Position numbers and translations under genes: made by a program. 64,000 bases of DNA from DATATJ01 sp963789075 (lineage in GTDB: Bacteria; Acidobacteriota; Vicinamibacteria; Vicinamibacterales; CAVVIG01), in assembly GCA_963789075.1 (NCBI GenBank), contig CAWBJQ010000014.1, positions 744,001 through 808,000 on the forward strand, in the 5' to 3' direction. Below the pieces are notes generated by a model that saw only the letters and a program-made list of their open reading frames with translations, searched no databases and was not told the origin of the DNA. Each line of letters opens with the position of its first letter. The first letter of the stretch is position 1. Shown here piece by piece: positions 20,534-28,867 of the stretch.

Positions 20534-20546
20534 AACTGTAAGTTAT
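20532..20546. promoter_or_regulatory. 15-base palindrome ATAACT-GTA-AGTTAT between divergent starts
   Basis: Perfect 6-bp arms with a 3-base centre occupying the whole gap between the divergent molybdopterin and NDH-2 genes. TATTAT at 20544-20549 would serve a leaderless NDH-2 message starting at the ATG 20557. The palindrome is a candidate operator. Confidence 0.5.
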
Positions 20547-20547
20547 T

Positions 20548-21812
20548 ATGCCGCACATGGCCGCGGCGCCTCGCGTTGTCATCATCGGTGGTGGGTTCGG
20601 CGGCCTCGATGCGGCGCGCGCGCTCAGCCGCGCGCCGGTGCGCATCACGCTGGTCGATCGGCACAACTACCACCTCTTTCAACCGCTCTTGTATCAGGTT
20701 GCGACGGCGTCGCTGTCGCCTGGCGACATCGCGTCGCCCATCCGATGGGTGCTGCGTCGCCAGCAGAACGTCGAGGTGCTGCTCGCGCACGCGCTCGCGA
20801 TCGATCCCGCGGCGAAGACGGTCGCGCTCGATCGCGGCGACGCGCTTTCGTATGACTACCTGATTCTCGCGACCGGCGCGGCGCACGCGTACTTCGGGCA
20901 TGACGAGTGGGCGACGCGCGCACCGGGGCTCAAGACGCTCGACGATGCGCTCGAGATGCGGCGGCGGATGTTGCTCGCGTTCGAGGACGCGGAGCGCGAG
21001 ACGGATCCCGCCGCGCAGCGCCGGCTGCTGACGTTCGTGATCATCGGCGGCGGGCCGACCGGCGTCGAGTTGGCGGGCGCCCTGGCGGAGATCGCGCGGC
21101 AGTCGCTGACGGCACGATTTCCGCCGCATCCGCCCCGAGTCGGCTCGCATCCTCCTCCTCGAAGGCGCCGACTTCCTGCTCGGCACGTTCCCGCCGAAGC
21201 TGCGTGCCGCGGCGCGCGCGTCGTTGACGCGGCTCGGCGTCGAGGTGCGGACCGCGGCGAAGGTCACGAACGTCGACGCCAGCGGCGTGCAGGTCGGCGA
21301 CGAGCACATCGCGGCGCAGACGGTGCTGTGGGCGGCCGGCGTCGCGGCGTCGCCGCTCGCGCGCTCGTTGGGCGTTCCGCTCGATCGCGTCGGGCGCGTC
21401 CTGGCTGAGCCGACGCTCCGCGTGCCGGGCCATGCGGATATCTTCGTCGTCGGCGACGTGTGCGCGCTGCAGCAGAACGGGCAATGGCTGCCCGGCGTGG
21501 CGCAGGTCGCGATGCAGGGCGGCGCCCATGCCGCCAAGAACGTGCGTGCGCGCGATCAGCGGCGAGAGGCTCGAGCCGTTCCACTATCACGACTTCGGTA
21601 CGATGGCGACGATCGGGCGGGGATCGGCTGTGGGCGACGTCTTCGGCCTGAAGATCACCGGCTGGTTCGGCTGGCTCTTCTGGATCTTCCTGCACATCTT
21701 CTGGCTGATCGGATTTCGCAACCGGCTTGCGGTGATGAGTGAATGGGCGTGGGCGTACGTGACGTTCCAGCGCCGCGTGCGCCTCATCACCGGCGACGAC
21801 CCGCCGGAGTAG
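20548..21812 (+). CDS. ndh: type II NADH dehydrogenase (NDH-2)
   Basis: Single-subunit FAD enzyme oxidising NADH and reducing quinone at the inner membrane. FAD site RVVIIGGGFGGLDAARAL, then HNYHLFQPLLYQVATASLSP (quinone-side motif), YDYLILATGAAHAYFGHDEW, NAD site FVIIGGGPTGVELAGALAE, HADIFVVGDVCALQQNGQ (second FAD motif), PGVAQVAMQGGAHAAKNV, and a C-terminal membrane segment GWFGWLFWIFLHIFWLIGFRNR typical of NDH-2. About 420 residues. Two +1 frame changes, near 21112 and 21545. The ATG at 20557 (MAAAPRVV) is an equally good start and has a -10-like TATTAT 7 bases before it. Divergent from the molybdopterin gene with only 14 bases between. Confidence 0.92.
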
Positions 21813-21838
21813 AGCCGGCGGTCGCGACCTCAATAACC

Positions 21839-23410
21839 CTATCGCTCCGGTGTCAGCACCTTGCCGGCGAGCTTGCCGGTCCACTCGTCGGCGTCTTTTT
21901 CAATCACGCCGTTCACGATCGCGTACTGGATGCCTTCAGACAGCTGATGCGGTTCGGTATACGTCGCAGCGTCCCTCACCTTCGCGGGATCCATGACGAG
22001 CACGTCCGCCCACGCGCCCGGGCGCAGCACGCCGCGATCTTTCAGGCCGAACACCGAAGCCGGCAGGCTCGTCATCGAGCGGATCGCGAATGGTAGATCG
22101 ATGACGTGCCGCTCGTTCACGTACAGCCGGATCTTGCGCGCGAACGCGCCGTTGCCCCGCGGGTGCGGCTTGCCGTTGCCGAATGGGACGAGGTCGCCGT
22201 CGGTGCACGTCATGGTGAACGGCTGCCGCATGATGAGCTCGATGTCGGATTCCGACATGTTGAACGAGACCAGGCTGGCATCGCCCTTCAGCAGCAGGTC
22301 GAGCACCGCTTCCTCAGGTGCGCGCTTCATCGCTTTCGCCACGTCCGCCACCGATTGGCCTTCGATCGACGGGTTCGGCTTGTAGAAGGAGATCACGAGC
22401 TTCTCGGGTCCGCCGCGGCGTTCGAAATTCTTCCGGATGTCGGCGAGCAGCCGCGACCGATCGCGTCCATCGATGCGCTTCAGCATTTCCTGCCGGCCGC
22501 CGACCTCCGCCCACCGCGGGATCAGCGCACCGACGATCCCCGTGCCGCTGGCGTCGTACGGATACTGATCGGCCCACACGTTGACGCCGCGATCGCGCGC
22601 CTGCTGGATGTGCTCGACGAGCGTCTTCGACTGGCCCCAGGTCGCGGGCCCCAGCGCTTTCATGTGCGCGACGATGCCGGGCAGGTGCGCTTCGTCGGAC
22701 ACGCGGATCACTTCGTCCACGGCCGCAACCACACCGATGTTGTAGTCGGCCTCGTCGCGGATGTGGCTTTCGTAGACGCCGCCGGCCTCGCCCGCCGCTT
22801 TGGCCATCGCAATCACTTCGTCGAGCTGCGCGTAGCTTCCCGGCGCATAGTACAAACCGGACGAGAGTCCAATCGCGCCATCCGTCATGCCGGTGCGCAC
22901 GAGCGCGATCATGCGATCGAGCTCCGCCGCGGTCGGCGCGCGGTCCGCCATCCCGAGCACGTCCCGGCGGATCGATCCGTGCGGCACGTACAGCATCACG
23001 TTGATGCCGACGTGTTGGCGCTCGTACGTCGCGCGCTGTGTCTTGATGTCAACGGGGCCGCCGCCGTCAGGGTTGAGTGCGGCGGTGGTGATGCCTTGCG
23101 CAAGCAGCTGCCGGCCTTCCTTCAGCGCGCCCGCCAGGCCGGTCGAGGCGTGGGAGTGTACGTCGATGAATCCGGGGGTGACCGTGAGGCCGGCGGCGTC
23201 GAGCTCCCGCGCGGCTGCCGCATCGCCGAGCTGCCCGACCGCCACGATCCGGCCGTCGCGGATGCCGATGTCGGCGATCGTCGCAGGTGTGCCGGTGCCG
23301 TCGATCACGTGTCCGCGCCTGATGAGCACGTCGTATCGCGGCTGAGCGAATTGCGACGACGCCACGAGGCAGCAGGAAAGGACTACGGCGGTGAGCACGC
23401 GTGTCACCAT
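21839..23410 (-). CDS. secreted N-acyl-D-amino-acid deacylase (D-aminoacylase family amidohydrolase)
   Basis: 523 residues. Signal peptide VLTAVVLSCCLVASSQFAQ, then the amidohydrolase core: DVLIRRGHVIDGTGTPA, GFIDVHSHASTG (metal His pair), QGITTAALNPDGGGP, IGLSSGLYYAPGSYAQLDEV, YESHIRDEADYN (metal His), GIVAHMKALG, WADQYPYDASGTG and SFNMSESDIE, MTCTDGD (catalytic Asp), PHPRGNGAFARKIRLYV and a C-terminal PGAWADVLVMDP. Members cleave acyl groups from D-amino acids in the periplasm, perhaps for peptidoglycan-derived or peptide material. Start taken at 23410 because the signal peptide begins there; an in-frame ATG at 23443 is upstream. Frame intact. Confidence 0.9.
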   Translation of the reverse strand: MVTRVLTAVVLSCCLVASSQFAQPRYDVLIRRGHVIDGTGTPATIADIGIRDGRIVAVGQLGDAAAARELDAAGLTVTPGFIDVHSHASTGLAGALKEGRQLLAQGITTAALNPDGGGPVDIKTQRATYERQHVGINVMLYVPHGSIRRDVLGMADRAPTAAELDRMIALVRTGMTDGAIGLSSGLYYAPGSYAQLDEVIAMAKAAGEAGGVYESHIRDEADYNIGVVAAVDEVIRVSDEAHLPGIVAHMKALGPATWGQSKTLVEHIQQARDRGVNVWADQYPYDASGTGIVGALIPRWAEVGGRQEMLKRIDGRDRSRLLADIRKNFERRGGPEKLVISFYKPNPSIEGQSVADVAKAMKRAPEEAVLDLLLKGDASLVSFNMSESDIELIMRQPFTMTCTDGDLVPFGNGKPHPRGNGAFARKIRLYVNERHVIDLPFAIRSMTSLPASVFGLKDRGVLRPGAWADVLVMDPAKVRDAATYTEPHQLSEGIQYAIVNGVIEKDADEWTGKLAGKVLTPER

Positions 23411-23447
23411 GAGAGCCGATTTTACACGCGACTCTTCGGGCACGCAG

Positions 23448-23478
23448 AAAAGGGGACGGGAGTCTCCCGTCCCCTTTT
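23448..23478. repeat. 31-base perfect palindrome, AAAAGGGGACGGGAG-type repeat
   Basis: AAAAGGGGACGGGAG at 23448-23462, a central T, then its exact complement to 23478. It is a back-to-back pair of the unit also seen at 8214, 8294 and 34724. It lies between the divergent deacylase and glycosyltransferase genes, so it is unlikely to be a simple terminator. Confidence 0.8.
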
Positions 23479-23492
23479 TGTGGCATCGCGGG

Positions 23493-23498
23493 TAGAAT
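23493..23498 (+). promoter_or_regulatory. -10 box TAGAAT upstream of the ALG1-like gene
   Basis: TAGAAT 30 bases before the ATG at 23529; GAGGTGG lies in the leader. No clear -35 because the palindrome occupies that position. Confidence 0.35.
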
Positions 23499-23528
23499 CG
23501 AGGTGGCCACCCCCAGCTACCTTCCTCA

Positions 23529-24782
23529 ATGAGAGCCGCCGTCGTCGCCCTCGGAGATCTCGGACGCAGCGCCCGTATGCGGTATCACGCGCTGGCGCTC
23601 GCGGCCAATGGGGTAGACGTGGACCTCGTCGGCTTCGAAGGCACCGCGCTGCCGCGCGCGATTACCGCGGAGCCGCGGATCGCCGTCCATCGCATCGCGC
23701 CCGTACGCCTGAAGATCCGCGGCGGCCTCACCGGATCGACCTATGCCGTCGCCGGCCTGTTCGATGCCGCCCGCGTGAGCTTCCGTCTCTGGCGGACGCT
23801 GGCGAAGCTGCGCCGGCCCGACCTCGTGCTCGTCCAGAATCCGCCGGCGTTCCCGACGTTCGCCGTGGCGTGGTTCTCCCTTCGCCACCGCGGTGTGCGC
23901 TTCGTCGTCGACTGGCACAATCTGGGATACACCTTGCTCCAGCTTCGACTCAGCCGCTGGCATCCGGCTGTTCGCCTGGCGCGCTGGTTCGAGCGGCGCG
24001 ACGCCCGCCGCGTCGACGCCAATCTGTGCGTGTCGCGCGGTCTTGCCGCGTTTCTCGAGAGCCGCTTCGGCGTCAAGCACGCGCAAGTGGTGTACGACCG
24101 TCCGGCATCGGCCTTCATGCCGATCGACCGGGCTGACCGCGAACGGTTCCGCCAGGCGCTGTTCGCACGCCTGGGAATCCGCGCGAGCACCGTCGGCTTC
24201 ATCGTCTGTCCGACGAGTTGGACGGAGGACGAGGACTTCGACGTCGTGATCGAGGCGGTGATGCACCTCGAGGAGCGCATTCGCGGATGGGAAGCGGGCA
24301 GCGGCACGCGGCGCTTTCCTGAGCTCGTGATTCTGGTGACCGGCGACGGGCAACGGCGGGCGGAGTTCGAGCGGCGCTTTGCCGGTTTGCCGGCGCGGCG
24401 CGTTCAGCTGCGCACGCGGTTTCTGGAACCAGACGATTACCCGCGCGTGGTCGGCAGCGCGGACCTCGGTCTGTGCCTCCATCGGTCGTCGTCCGGTCTC
24501 GACATCCCGATGAAGGTTGCGGACTTGTTCGGCGCGGGCGTGCCGGTCTGCGCGCTGGATTACGGCGCCTGCTTGGCCGAGCGCGTTCGCCACGGCGACA
24601 ACGGCCTGCTCTTCTCCAACAGCCGACAACTCGCCGACGTGCTGTTCGATCTCTTTGAAACGTTTCCAGCTGATCAGAAAGCGCTCGACCGCCTGCGAGC
24701 GGGCGCGCGCAAATCGGCGCGGCCGACCTGGGAAGAAGGGTGGGCGCGCGAAGCGAAGCCTTTGCTGCTGCCGAACGCATAA
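23529..24782 (+). CDS. ALG1-like (GT33-type) beta-mannosyltransferase family glycosyltransferase
   Basis: 417 residues, frame intact. The order of motifs follows eukaryotic ALG1, which adds the first mannose to lipid-linked chitobiose: VALGDLGRSARMRYHAL, VLVQNPPAFPTFAVAWF, FVVDWHNLGYTLL, ANLCVSRGLAAFL, VVYDRPASAFMPI, VCPTSWTEDEDFDVVIEA, ELVILVTGDGQRRAEFE, RTRFLEPDDYPRVVGSADLG, LCLHRSSSGLDIPMKVADLF and PVCALDYGACLAERVRHGDNG. It lacks the N-terminal membrane anchor of the eukaryotic enzyme. GDP-mannose is the likely donor by family, the acceptor is unknown. No other glycan genes are adjacent, so the pathway is not evident. Start ATG at 23529 fits the conserved beginning. Confidence 0.88.
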   Translation: MRAAVVALGDLGRSARMRYHALALAANGVDVDLVGFEGTALPRAITAEPRIAVHRIAPVRLKIRGGLTGSTYAVAGLFDAARVSFRLWRTLAKLRRPDLVLVQNPPAFPTFAVAWFSLRHRGVRFVVDWHNLGYTLLQLRLSRWHPAVRLARWFERRDARRVDANLCVSRGLAAFLESRFGVKHAQVVYDRPASAFMPIDRADRERFRQALFARLGIRASTVGFIVCPTSWTEDEDFDVVIEAVMHLEERIRGWEAGSGTRRFPELVILVTGDGQRRAEFERRFAGLPARRVQLRTRFLEPDDYPRVVGSADLGLCLHRSSSGLDIPMKVADLFGAGVPVCALDYGACLAERVRHGDNGLLFSNSRQLADVLFDLFETFPADQKALDRLRAGARKSARPTWEEGWAREAKPLLLPNA

Positions 24783-24816
24783 CAGGGCTCGCGCCTGGCC
24801 CCGTTCGACCCGTCGC

Positions 24817-24822
24817 TATAAT
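24817..24822 (+). promoter_or_regulatory. consensus -10 box TATAAT before repeat copy 3 and the dihydropyrimidinase gene
   Basis: GTCGCTATAATG lies about 94 bases before the ATG at 24916; no clear -35. A message from here would carry the CACGAAG repeat as its leader. Confidence 0.45.
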
Positions 24823-24828
24823 GTTTTG

Positions 24829-24913
24829 AACCACGAAGGACCCGAAGTCACGAACAGCAATTGACCTTCGTGTCTTCGTGGTAAAGAGTCGTGTCTTCGT
24901 GGTAAACAGTCGC
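24829..24913. repeat. CACGAAG/CTTCGTG long-hairpin repeat, copy 3
   Basis: ACCACGAAGGACCCGAAGTC on the left, CCTTCGTGTCTTCGTGGTAA and a second CGTGTCTTCGTGGTAAAC on the right. Unlike copies 1 and 2 it lies between two same-strand genes and directly precedes a start codon. Confidence 0.75.
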
Positions 24914-24915
24914 TG

Positions 24916-26298
24916 ATGAAGACGCTGATCAAGAACGGCACCATTGTCACGGCCGTGGACCAGTATCGCGGCGACGTGCTCGTCGAGGACGAGAGGATTG
25001 CCGTGATCGGCACGTCGCTCGACATCCCCTCGGAAAACGTGGACACCCTGATCGACGCGGCCGGCAAGTACGTCCTGCCGGGCGGCATCGACGTCCACAC
25101 GCACCTCGACATGCCGTTCGGTGGCGCGACGTCGGCGGACGACTTCGAAACCGGTACGATCGCCGCCGCCCACGGCGGCACGACCTCAGTCGTCGATTTC
25201 GCGATCCAGTACAAGGGGCAGACGCTGCACCACGCCTGGGAGACGTGGATGAAGAAGGCCGAGCGCAAGGCCGTCATCGATTATGGCTTCCACATGATCA
25301 TGACCGACCTCAACGACGGCACCGAAGCGGAGATGGATGCGCTCGTCAGGCAGGGCATCACGTCGTTCAAGCTCTTCATGGCCTACCGCGGCGTCTTCAT
25401 GCTGGACGATGCGAGCATTTTCAAGGCGCTGCTGCGGACCGGAAACAACGGCGGTACGATCTGCATGCACGCCGAGAATGGCGACGTCATCGACGTGCTC
25501 GTGCAGCGGGCGTTGGCGGAGGGGAAGACGGCGCCGAAATATCACGCGCTCACGCGACCCGTGCGCGCGGAAGCCGAGGCGACGCACCGCGCGATCGCGC
25601 TGGCCGAGATCGCCGGCGTGCCGATCTACATCGTGCACCTGTCCTCGGCGGAAGCGCTGGAGATGGTCACCGAAGCGCGCGACCGCGGCCTGCCCGCGTT
25701 CGCCGAGACGTGTCCGCAGTATCTGTTTCTCTCGTACGACGACTACGAGGAGCCGGACTTCGGCGGGGCGAAGTACGTCATGAGCCCACCGCTGCGCGAG
25801 AAGGCGAAGCAGGATCAGCTGTGGCGCGGGCTCGCCTTCAACGATCTGCAATGCATCTCGACCGACCACTGTCCGTTCTGCATGAAGGAGAAGCGTCTCG
25901 GTGAGCACGACTTCTCGAAGATTCCGAACGGCGCGCCGGGAATCGAGACGCGCATGAGTCTGGTGTACGACGGCGGCGTGCGGACCGGCCGTATTTCGCT
26001 GAATCGGTTCGTCGAGCTCACCTCCACCTCGCCGGCGAAGATCTTCGGTCTGTTTCCGCGCAAGGGCACGATCGCGCCCGGCTCGGACGCCGACATCGTC
26101 GTCTTCGATCCGAATCGCGTGATCACGCTTGCCGCGAAGACGCTGCACATGAACGTGGACTACAACCCGTACGAGGGCCGCCAGGTGACCGGCGCCACCG
26201 ACACGGTCCTCTCGCGCGGCCGGCTGGTGATCGAGGACGGGAGGTTCGTGGGCCGCGCCGGCAGCGGATCGTTTCTCAAACGTGCCGCACGGACGTGA
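24916..26298 (+). CDS. hydA: dihydropyrimidinase / D-hydantoinase
   Basis: 460 residues, intact. Cytoplasmic Zn amidohydrolase that opens dihydrouracil/dihydrothymine rings (second step of reductive pyrimidine breakdown) or hydantoins. Motifs: LPGGIDVHTHLDMPFGG (metal His pair, about residue 60), GITSFKLFMAYRGVF (the carbamylated Lys, about 152), CMHAENGDVIDVL, PIYIVHLSSAEAL, FAETCPQYLFLS, KYVMSPPLREK and CISTDHCPF (catalytic Asp, about 316), then GAPGIETRMSLVY and GSDADIVVFDP. Followed by the preA-like gene 90 bases downstream, the classical partner in this pathway. A hydrophilic C-terminus (SGSFLKRAART) ends it. Confidence 0.93.
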   Translation: MKTLIKNGTIVTAVDQYRGDVLVEDERIAVIGTSLDIPSENVDTLIDAAGKYVLPGGIDVHTHLDMPFGGATSADDFETGTIAAAHGGTTSVVDFAIQYKGQTLHHAWETWMKKAERKAVIDYGFHMIMTDLNDGTEAEMDALVRQGITSFKLFMAYRGVFMLDDASIFKALLRTGNNGGTICMHAENGDVIDVLVQRALAEGKTAPKYHALTRPVRAEAEATHRAIALAEIAGVPIYIVHLSSAEALEMVTEARDRGLPAFAETCPQYLFLSYDDYEEPDFGGAKYVMSPPLREKAKQDQLWRGLAFNDLQCISTDHCPFCMKEKRLGEHDFSKIPNGAPGIETRMSLVYDGGVRTGRISLNRFVELTSTSPAKIFGLFPRKGTIAPGSDADIVVFDPNRVITLAAKTLHMNVDYNPYEGRQVTGATDTVLSRGRLVIEDGRFVGRAGSGSFLKRAART

Positions 26299-26388
26299 CG
26301 CATCCGGAGCGTGTCCCGCGCCGCCGTTGTTCGTGTCAGCCGTCGATCGGTCGTAGTGCAGGTCGTGAGGCCTGCCAGGGAGGGACAA

Positions 26389-27513
26389 ATGGGTGCCGAT
26401 CTGTCGACGATGTTCACGGGGCTCCGATTCCGGAATCCCTTTCTGCTGTCGTCCGCGCCGCCGACCGAATCGGAATCCAACATCCTGCGCGCGTTCGAGG
26501 CCGGGTGGGGCGGCGTGGTGACGAAAACCATCGGGCTCCATCCGGTCGTCAACGTCGTCGGTCCCAAAACGAAGTTTCTGCGCGCCGATACCGATTCGGC
26601 GCAGCTGTCGATGAAGAAGCGGCCCGGCGCGGCGCTGCACTCCTCGTGGAACTGGGAGCTCATTTCCGACAAGACGCTGGACTGGTGGGTGCCGCGCCTC
26701 GGCCGGATCAAGCGCGCGTTTCCCGAGCACGTGCTCGTCGCGTCGATCATGGCCGGGTCGGGCAACGACACCGAGCTGCGTCACTGGCAGACGCTCGCGA
26801 AGGCGTGCCAGGATGAAGGGTGCGACGCGCTTGAGCTGAACCTGTCGTGTCCGCACATGGATCGCCCCGACATGGGTTCCAACGTCGGGAAGGACAAAGA
26901 GCTGGTGTCGATCGTGACGAAAGTCGTCAAGGACGTGGCGACGATCCCGGTGTGGGCGAAGCTGACGCCCTCCACCACCGACATCGTCGTCGAGGCGCGC
27001 GGCGCGTTCCTCGGCGGCGCGGATGCCATCGTGTCGTCGAACACGTTCACGTCGCTGCCGCTGATTGACGCCGAGACGCTGGAGTTCGAGATCCACGTCG
27101 ACGGCCGCGTCTCCACCGGCGGCCTTGGCGGACCGGCGATCCTGCCGCTCTCGCTCGCGAAGATGTCGCAGCTCACGCAGGCGTTTCCCGGCAAGCCATG
27201 TTCGGGGATCGGCGGCATCTCGACCTTCGAGCACGCGTTGAACTACTTCCTCCTCGGCTGTGGCACGGTACAGGTCTGCACGGCGGCGATGCTCGATCAC
27301 GCGATCGGACCGAACGTCATCCGTGGCTTGAACGACGGGCTGGCGCGATTCATCGAAATGCATGCCGACAAAGGGTGGACGCACCTGGAGGACTTCGTTG
27401 GTCTGCGGCGCGATCGCGTCGTGTCGCAATCGCAGATTCGCCGGCCGGACGTCAAGGATTACCGGGGCGGATACGAAGCGGAAGGGTACGCGGAGCCCGT
27501 CACGACGTCATGA
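26389..27513 (+). CDS. preA: PreA-type dihydropyrimidine dehydrogenase catalytic subunit, without ferredoxin domain
   Basis: 374 residues, intact. FMN-dependent TIM barrel that reduces uracil/thymine, first step of the pathway whose second enzyme is the upstream hydA. Motifs: LRFRNPFLLSSAPPTES, WGGVVTKTIGLHP, ALELNLSCPHMDRPDMG with the active-site Cys, PVWAKLTPSTTDIVVEA, ADAIVSSNTFTSLP, GLGGPAILPLSLAKM, CSGIGGISTFEHALNYFLLG and GTVQVCTAAM. E. coli PreA continues into a two-cluster ferredoxin domain; here the protein stops after KDYRGGYEAEGYA with no Cys cluster, and no preT partner is in the window. Start set at 26389, preceded by GGGAGGG; an upstream ATG at 26311 has no such site. Confidence 0.88.
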   Translation: MGADLSTMFTGLRFRNPFLLSSAPPTESESNILRAFEAGWGGVVTKTIGLHPVVNVVGPKTKFLRADTDSAQLSMKKRPGAALHSSWNWELISDKTLDWWVPRLGRIKRAFPEHVLVASIMAGSGNDTELRHWQTLAKACQDEGCDALELNLSCPHMDRPDMGSNVGKDKELVSIVTKVVKDVATIPVWAKLTPSTTDIVVEARGAFLGGADAIVSSNTFTSLPLIDAETLEFEIHVDGRVSTGGLGGPAILPLSLAKMSQLTQAFPGKPCSGIGGISTFEHALNYFLLGCGTVQVCTAAMLDHAIGPNVIRGLNDGLARFIEMHADKGWTHLEDFVGLRRDRVVSQSQIRRPDVKDYRGGYEAEGYAEPVTTS

Positions 27514-28782
27514 CGGGAAAAGGGGCCGTACCCCTTTTTCTGTGGCTCATTGCTCTTTGCGTCCTCCTTCCGTCGGATGGGTGTCGCAGCCGCGACGATG
27601 GGCGCCTCGATGGTGAAGCGGAACGTTACGTCCGGATCGTCCTCGCGCTCGGCGATCGCGATCCCGACTCTCTCGACTTCTACGCCGGGCCGCCCGCATG
27701 GAAGGCCGAGGCGCACGCCCGCAACGAGACGTTTCACGACATCAAACAGTCTGCGACTGCGCTGATCGAGCAGCTCGAACACGACCCGACGACGTCGGAC
27801 GCCTCCCGCGCCAGACGCGAGTTTCTGCGACCGCCAGCTTCGCGCCGTCGCCGCGCGGGTCGACCTGCTCGACGGTCGCCGCTTCACATTCGACGACGAG
27901 AGCCGGGCGTTGTTCGGCGTCGAGATTGGCGCGATCGATAACGCAGTGGTCGATCGCGCGCACGCGCTCGTCGACCGGCTCCTGCCAGGATCGGAGAGCC
28001 TCGCTCTGCGCTACGCGAGGTTCGATCGCCAGTTCATGATCCCGCCCGAGCGTCTGGCCGCCGTGATGACGCGCGCCATCGACGGCTGCCGGCGCGCGAC
28101 GCTTCCGCACATGCCGTTGCCGTCCGGCGAGCAGGTCACCGTCGAGTACGTCAGCGGGACGCCGTGGAGCGCGTTCACGCGCTACGAAGGCCGTGCGCAC
28201 AGTCGTATTCAGATCAACGCCGGCTTCGGTCTCACGGTGGACCGCGCGCTGCAGCTCGCCTGTCATGAAGGCTATCCGGGCCATCACGCGATCAACACCT
28301 GGATCGACACGGCGCTCATCGGGCCGCAGCACCGGATCGAGCTCACCGTGCAGCCGATGTTCAGCCCGCAGTCGCTGCGCACGGAAGGCGCGGCGACGTT
28401 TGCCCCAGAGCTCGCGTTTTCCGACGCGGAGCGGCTGCAGTTCGAGCGAGACGAGCTGTTTCCGATCGCCGGGTTGGACGGCCGCGACGCTGCCGGATAC
28501 CTGACGGTCGAGCGGGCCGTCGACGACCTGCGCCTGGTGCAGGCCGGCATCGCGCGGCAATATCTCGACGGCAGCCTCGAATTCGCGCGCGCGTCGGCGG
28601 CGCTCGAGCGCGAGGCGCTGATGCCGTCGGCCGATGCCACGCTGAAATTCTTCAACGAATTCCGAAGCTACGCCGTCGCGTACACGCTCGGGCACGACCT
28701 CGCCGCGCGTGCCGTCGACGCGCAGTCCAGCGCGGATGTGCGGTGGCAGGCGTACGAACGGTGGGTGACCGGCACGAAGTAA
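27510..28782 (+). CDS. DUF885-type (HEGYPGHH) lipoprotein peptidase-like protein
   Basis: About 423 residues with one frame change near 27832. The ATG overlaps the preA stop (ATGA). The first residues MTGKGAVPLFLWLIALCVLL lead to a lipobox PSDGC, so the protein is predicted to be an outer-envelope lipoprotein. The DUF885 zinc site CHEGYPGHHAINTW is at about 28260-28300; MFSPQSLRTEGAATFAPELAF and GYLTVERAVDDLRLVQAGI follow in family order. The protein is shorter than typical DUF885 members (550-600). The start region is built from a hairpin (27518-27539) that also looks like a preA terminator, so the start may be different. Substrate unknown. Confidence 0.75.
27518..27539 (+). terminator. AAAAGGGG-CCGTA-CCCCTTTTT hairpin after preA
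   Basis: 8-bp stem, 5-base loop and a T run, four bases after the preA stop: shape of a factor-independent terminator. It also encodes the first codons of the DUF885 lipoprotein leader and resembles the GGGG-type repeat units elsewhere in the window. Confidence 0.55.
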
Positions 28783-28787
28783 TCGTT

Positions 28788-28847
28788 TGTCTCGCGGGCG
28801 ATCTGAGTTGACGCGCAGCGCGCGCGCCCCGTAATCTTCGCGAGACA
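28788..28847 (+). promoter_or_regulatory. sigma70-like promoter enclosed by a 9-bp inverted repeat
   Basis: TTGACG at 28808-28813, 18-base spacer, TAATCT at 28832-28837, about 30 bases before the M20 gene start. TGTCTCGCG (28788-28796) and CGCGAGACA (28839-28847) flank it as an exact inverted repeat, a possible operator pair. This would drive the M20-ABC operon. Confidence 0.5.
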
Positions 28848-28867
28848 CTTTGCATCAAGGAGAAGGT

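Noticed and set aside
22106..24136. 676-codon plus-strand open frame over the deacylase gene and into the ALG1-like gene
   Set aside because: Shadow frame: overlaps conserved enzymes, Arg-rich, no domain pattern.
25186..27429. 747-codon minus-strand open frame opposite hydA and preA
   Set aside because: It is antisense to two intact, well-recognised enzymes and its composition (Arg/His/Asp-rich, no motifs) is that of a high-GC shadow frame.
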